This document shows, piece after piece, positions 47,440 to 48,293 of a stretch of 48,293 bases of DNA. Position 1 is the stretch's first letter. Every line of letters begins with the position of its first letter. The stretch lies in contig JACMQU010000160.1 in assembly GCA_014376805.1 (NCBI GenBank), positions 1 through 48,293 of the forward strand, given 5' to 3'. Origin of the DNA: Bacteroidia bacterium (GTDB lineage Bacteria > Bacteroidota > Bacteroidia > UKL13-3). Position numbers and translations under genes: made by a program. The notes beneath the pieces are model-generated. The model saw nothing but the letters and a program-made list of their open reading frames with translations, was not told the origin of the DNA and searched no databases.

Positions 47440-48293
47440 ATGAAAGAAAGTATTAGCATAGCGGTAAATCACGAAGTTCTTGTTTGGGCAAGAGAAGCGA
47501 TTGTATTGAATCGAACAAACGCATCTGAAAAAACAGGTATATCAGCAAAGCGTTTAATTCAACTTGAAGAAGGAGAAAAACAACCAACAATAGATGAACT
47601 AAAAGAGCTTTCAAAGGCTTACAAAAGAACTATTGCAACCTTATTGCTGACTACCCCACCAAAAGAAAAACCACTTCCAGCAGATAGAAGAACGGTTGAC
47701 TCAAAAGATTTAGGAAACTTTCACGAAAAAACCATTATGGCAATTCGCAAGGCTCGTGCTCTCGTTGTGTCTTTAATTGAATTAAAACAGGATGCAGGTA
47801 TTGCAATTCCACGTTTTCAATACAAAGCATCATTACAAGATAATCCTGCAATCGTAGCAAATAAAATGCGTAAGGAGTGGAACTTAGACGAAATAAGACA
47901 ATTTAAAAATATCAATTTTGCCTTAGACGCATATATTGAAAAAGTAGAATCGCTTGGTGTTGCAGTTTTTCAATTGAGTTTAACTCAAGATCATTTGAGA
48001 GGCTTTTCAATGGTAGATGAAATTGTTCCAATAATCGGAATAAAAAGAGGTGATGAACCTGCCACAGCAAAAATATTTACATTATTTCACGAATTAGGTC
48101 ACGTACTATTAAATGACGGTGGACTATGTGATTTATCAGAAAACTCGAGCTTGCAAATTGAAAAGTGGTGTAACGCTTTTTCTGCTGAATTGCTTATCCC
48201 AACATCTGAACTATTACAAATGAATATTGTAATAGAACAAAAACTAAAAGGAGAAAAAATTTGGGGCAAAAAAGAATTGATTGAATTAGGTAA
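47440..48293 (+). CDS. XRE-ImmA/IrrE metallopeptidase protein, cut at window end
   Basis: The frame opens at ATG 47440 and is still open at the right edge (284 codons seen). Residues about 15-68 form an HTH_3 (XRE) DNA-binding domain (NASEKTGISAKRLIQLEEG). Residues about 190-280 form an ImmA/IrrE zinc peptidase domain with H217-E-L-G-H221 in FHELGHVLLN and, further on, EKWCNAFSAELLIP. Such proteins sense stress or phage signals and cleave repressor partners, and are frequent beside restriction and toxin systems. It lies 34 bp after the restriction enzyme gene and is probably in its operon. Confidence 0.9.
   Translation, partial: MKESISIAVNHEVLVWAREAIVLNRTNASEKTGISAKRLIQLEEGEKQPTIDELKELSKAYKRTIATLLLTTPPKEKPLPADRRTVDSKDLGNFHEKTIMAIRKARALVVSLIELKQDAGIAIPRFQYKASLQDNPAIVANKMRKEWNLDEIRQFKNINFALDAYIEKVESLGVAVFQLSLTQDHLRGFSMVDEIVPIIGIKRGDEPATAKIFTLFHELGHVLLNDGGLCDLSENSSLQIEKWCNAFSAELLIPTSELLQMNIVIEQKLKGEKIWGKKELIELG

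Overview
The window is AT-rich DNA from a Bacteroidota bacterium, probably of the Chitinophagales/Sphingobacteriales type. Evidence: several type IX secretion (T9SS) C-terminal tails of types A and B, a PorP/SprF protein, a PD40-OmpA protein of the PorE type, DUF4331 proteins, a TonB receptor with an N-terminal carboxypeptidase-like domain, and promoters of the TAnnTTTG type. No phage or complete insertion sequence is visible.

Layout. 1-1230 is eroded DNA: a tandem array of tRNA-Arg(CCG)-derived units runs into what looks like the one complete tRNA-Arg(CCG) gene, followed by a truncated DUF433 antitoxin gene that breaks off at 24-bp periodic repeats (a likely insertion-sequence end), and an orphan T9SS tail. 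1350-8190 holds a small lipoprotein, a T9SS type A propeller-like protein, an S1/P1 nuclease, a DUF4239 membrane protein coupled to a coiled-coil lipoprotein, and a PAS-AraC regulator. Divergent from that regulator, 8655-16881 carries two DUF4331 paralogues, a TPR lipoprotein, a His-rich small exported protein and a TonB-dependent receptor with a His-rich plug; together they suggest an envelope nutrient or metal uptake locus (inference).

17192-29503 is the most striking part: a 3071-residue secreted protein with three DUF3494 (ice-binding-type) domains, 23 Ig-like modules of about 93 residues and a type B T9SS tail, followed by its likely SprF-type partner and a TPR-PD40-OmpA anchor. The Ig stalk contains an eight-module block duplicated in tandem. 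By analogy with SprB/SprF this could be a long cell-surface, possibly motile, ice- or surface-binding adhesin.

29670-43036 has ordinary envelope and stress genes: a thioredoxin-like protein, two unrecognised secreted proteins, an LpxR-type lipid A deacylase, Ku, a frameshifted cleaved-adhesin-like pseudogene, a lipoprotein plus DUF748 pair, ferritin, and a CHASE3-PAS histidine kinase with its single-domain response regulator. From 43412 to the right edge is a defence locus: a consensus promoter, a 30-codon leader ORF, a type IIG restriction-modification enzyme, and an XRE-ImmA/IrrE protein cut by the window end.

All calls come from reading sequence and translations. No database search, folding or alignment program was run.
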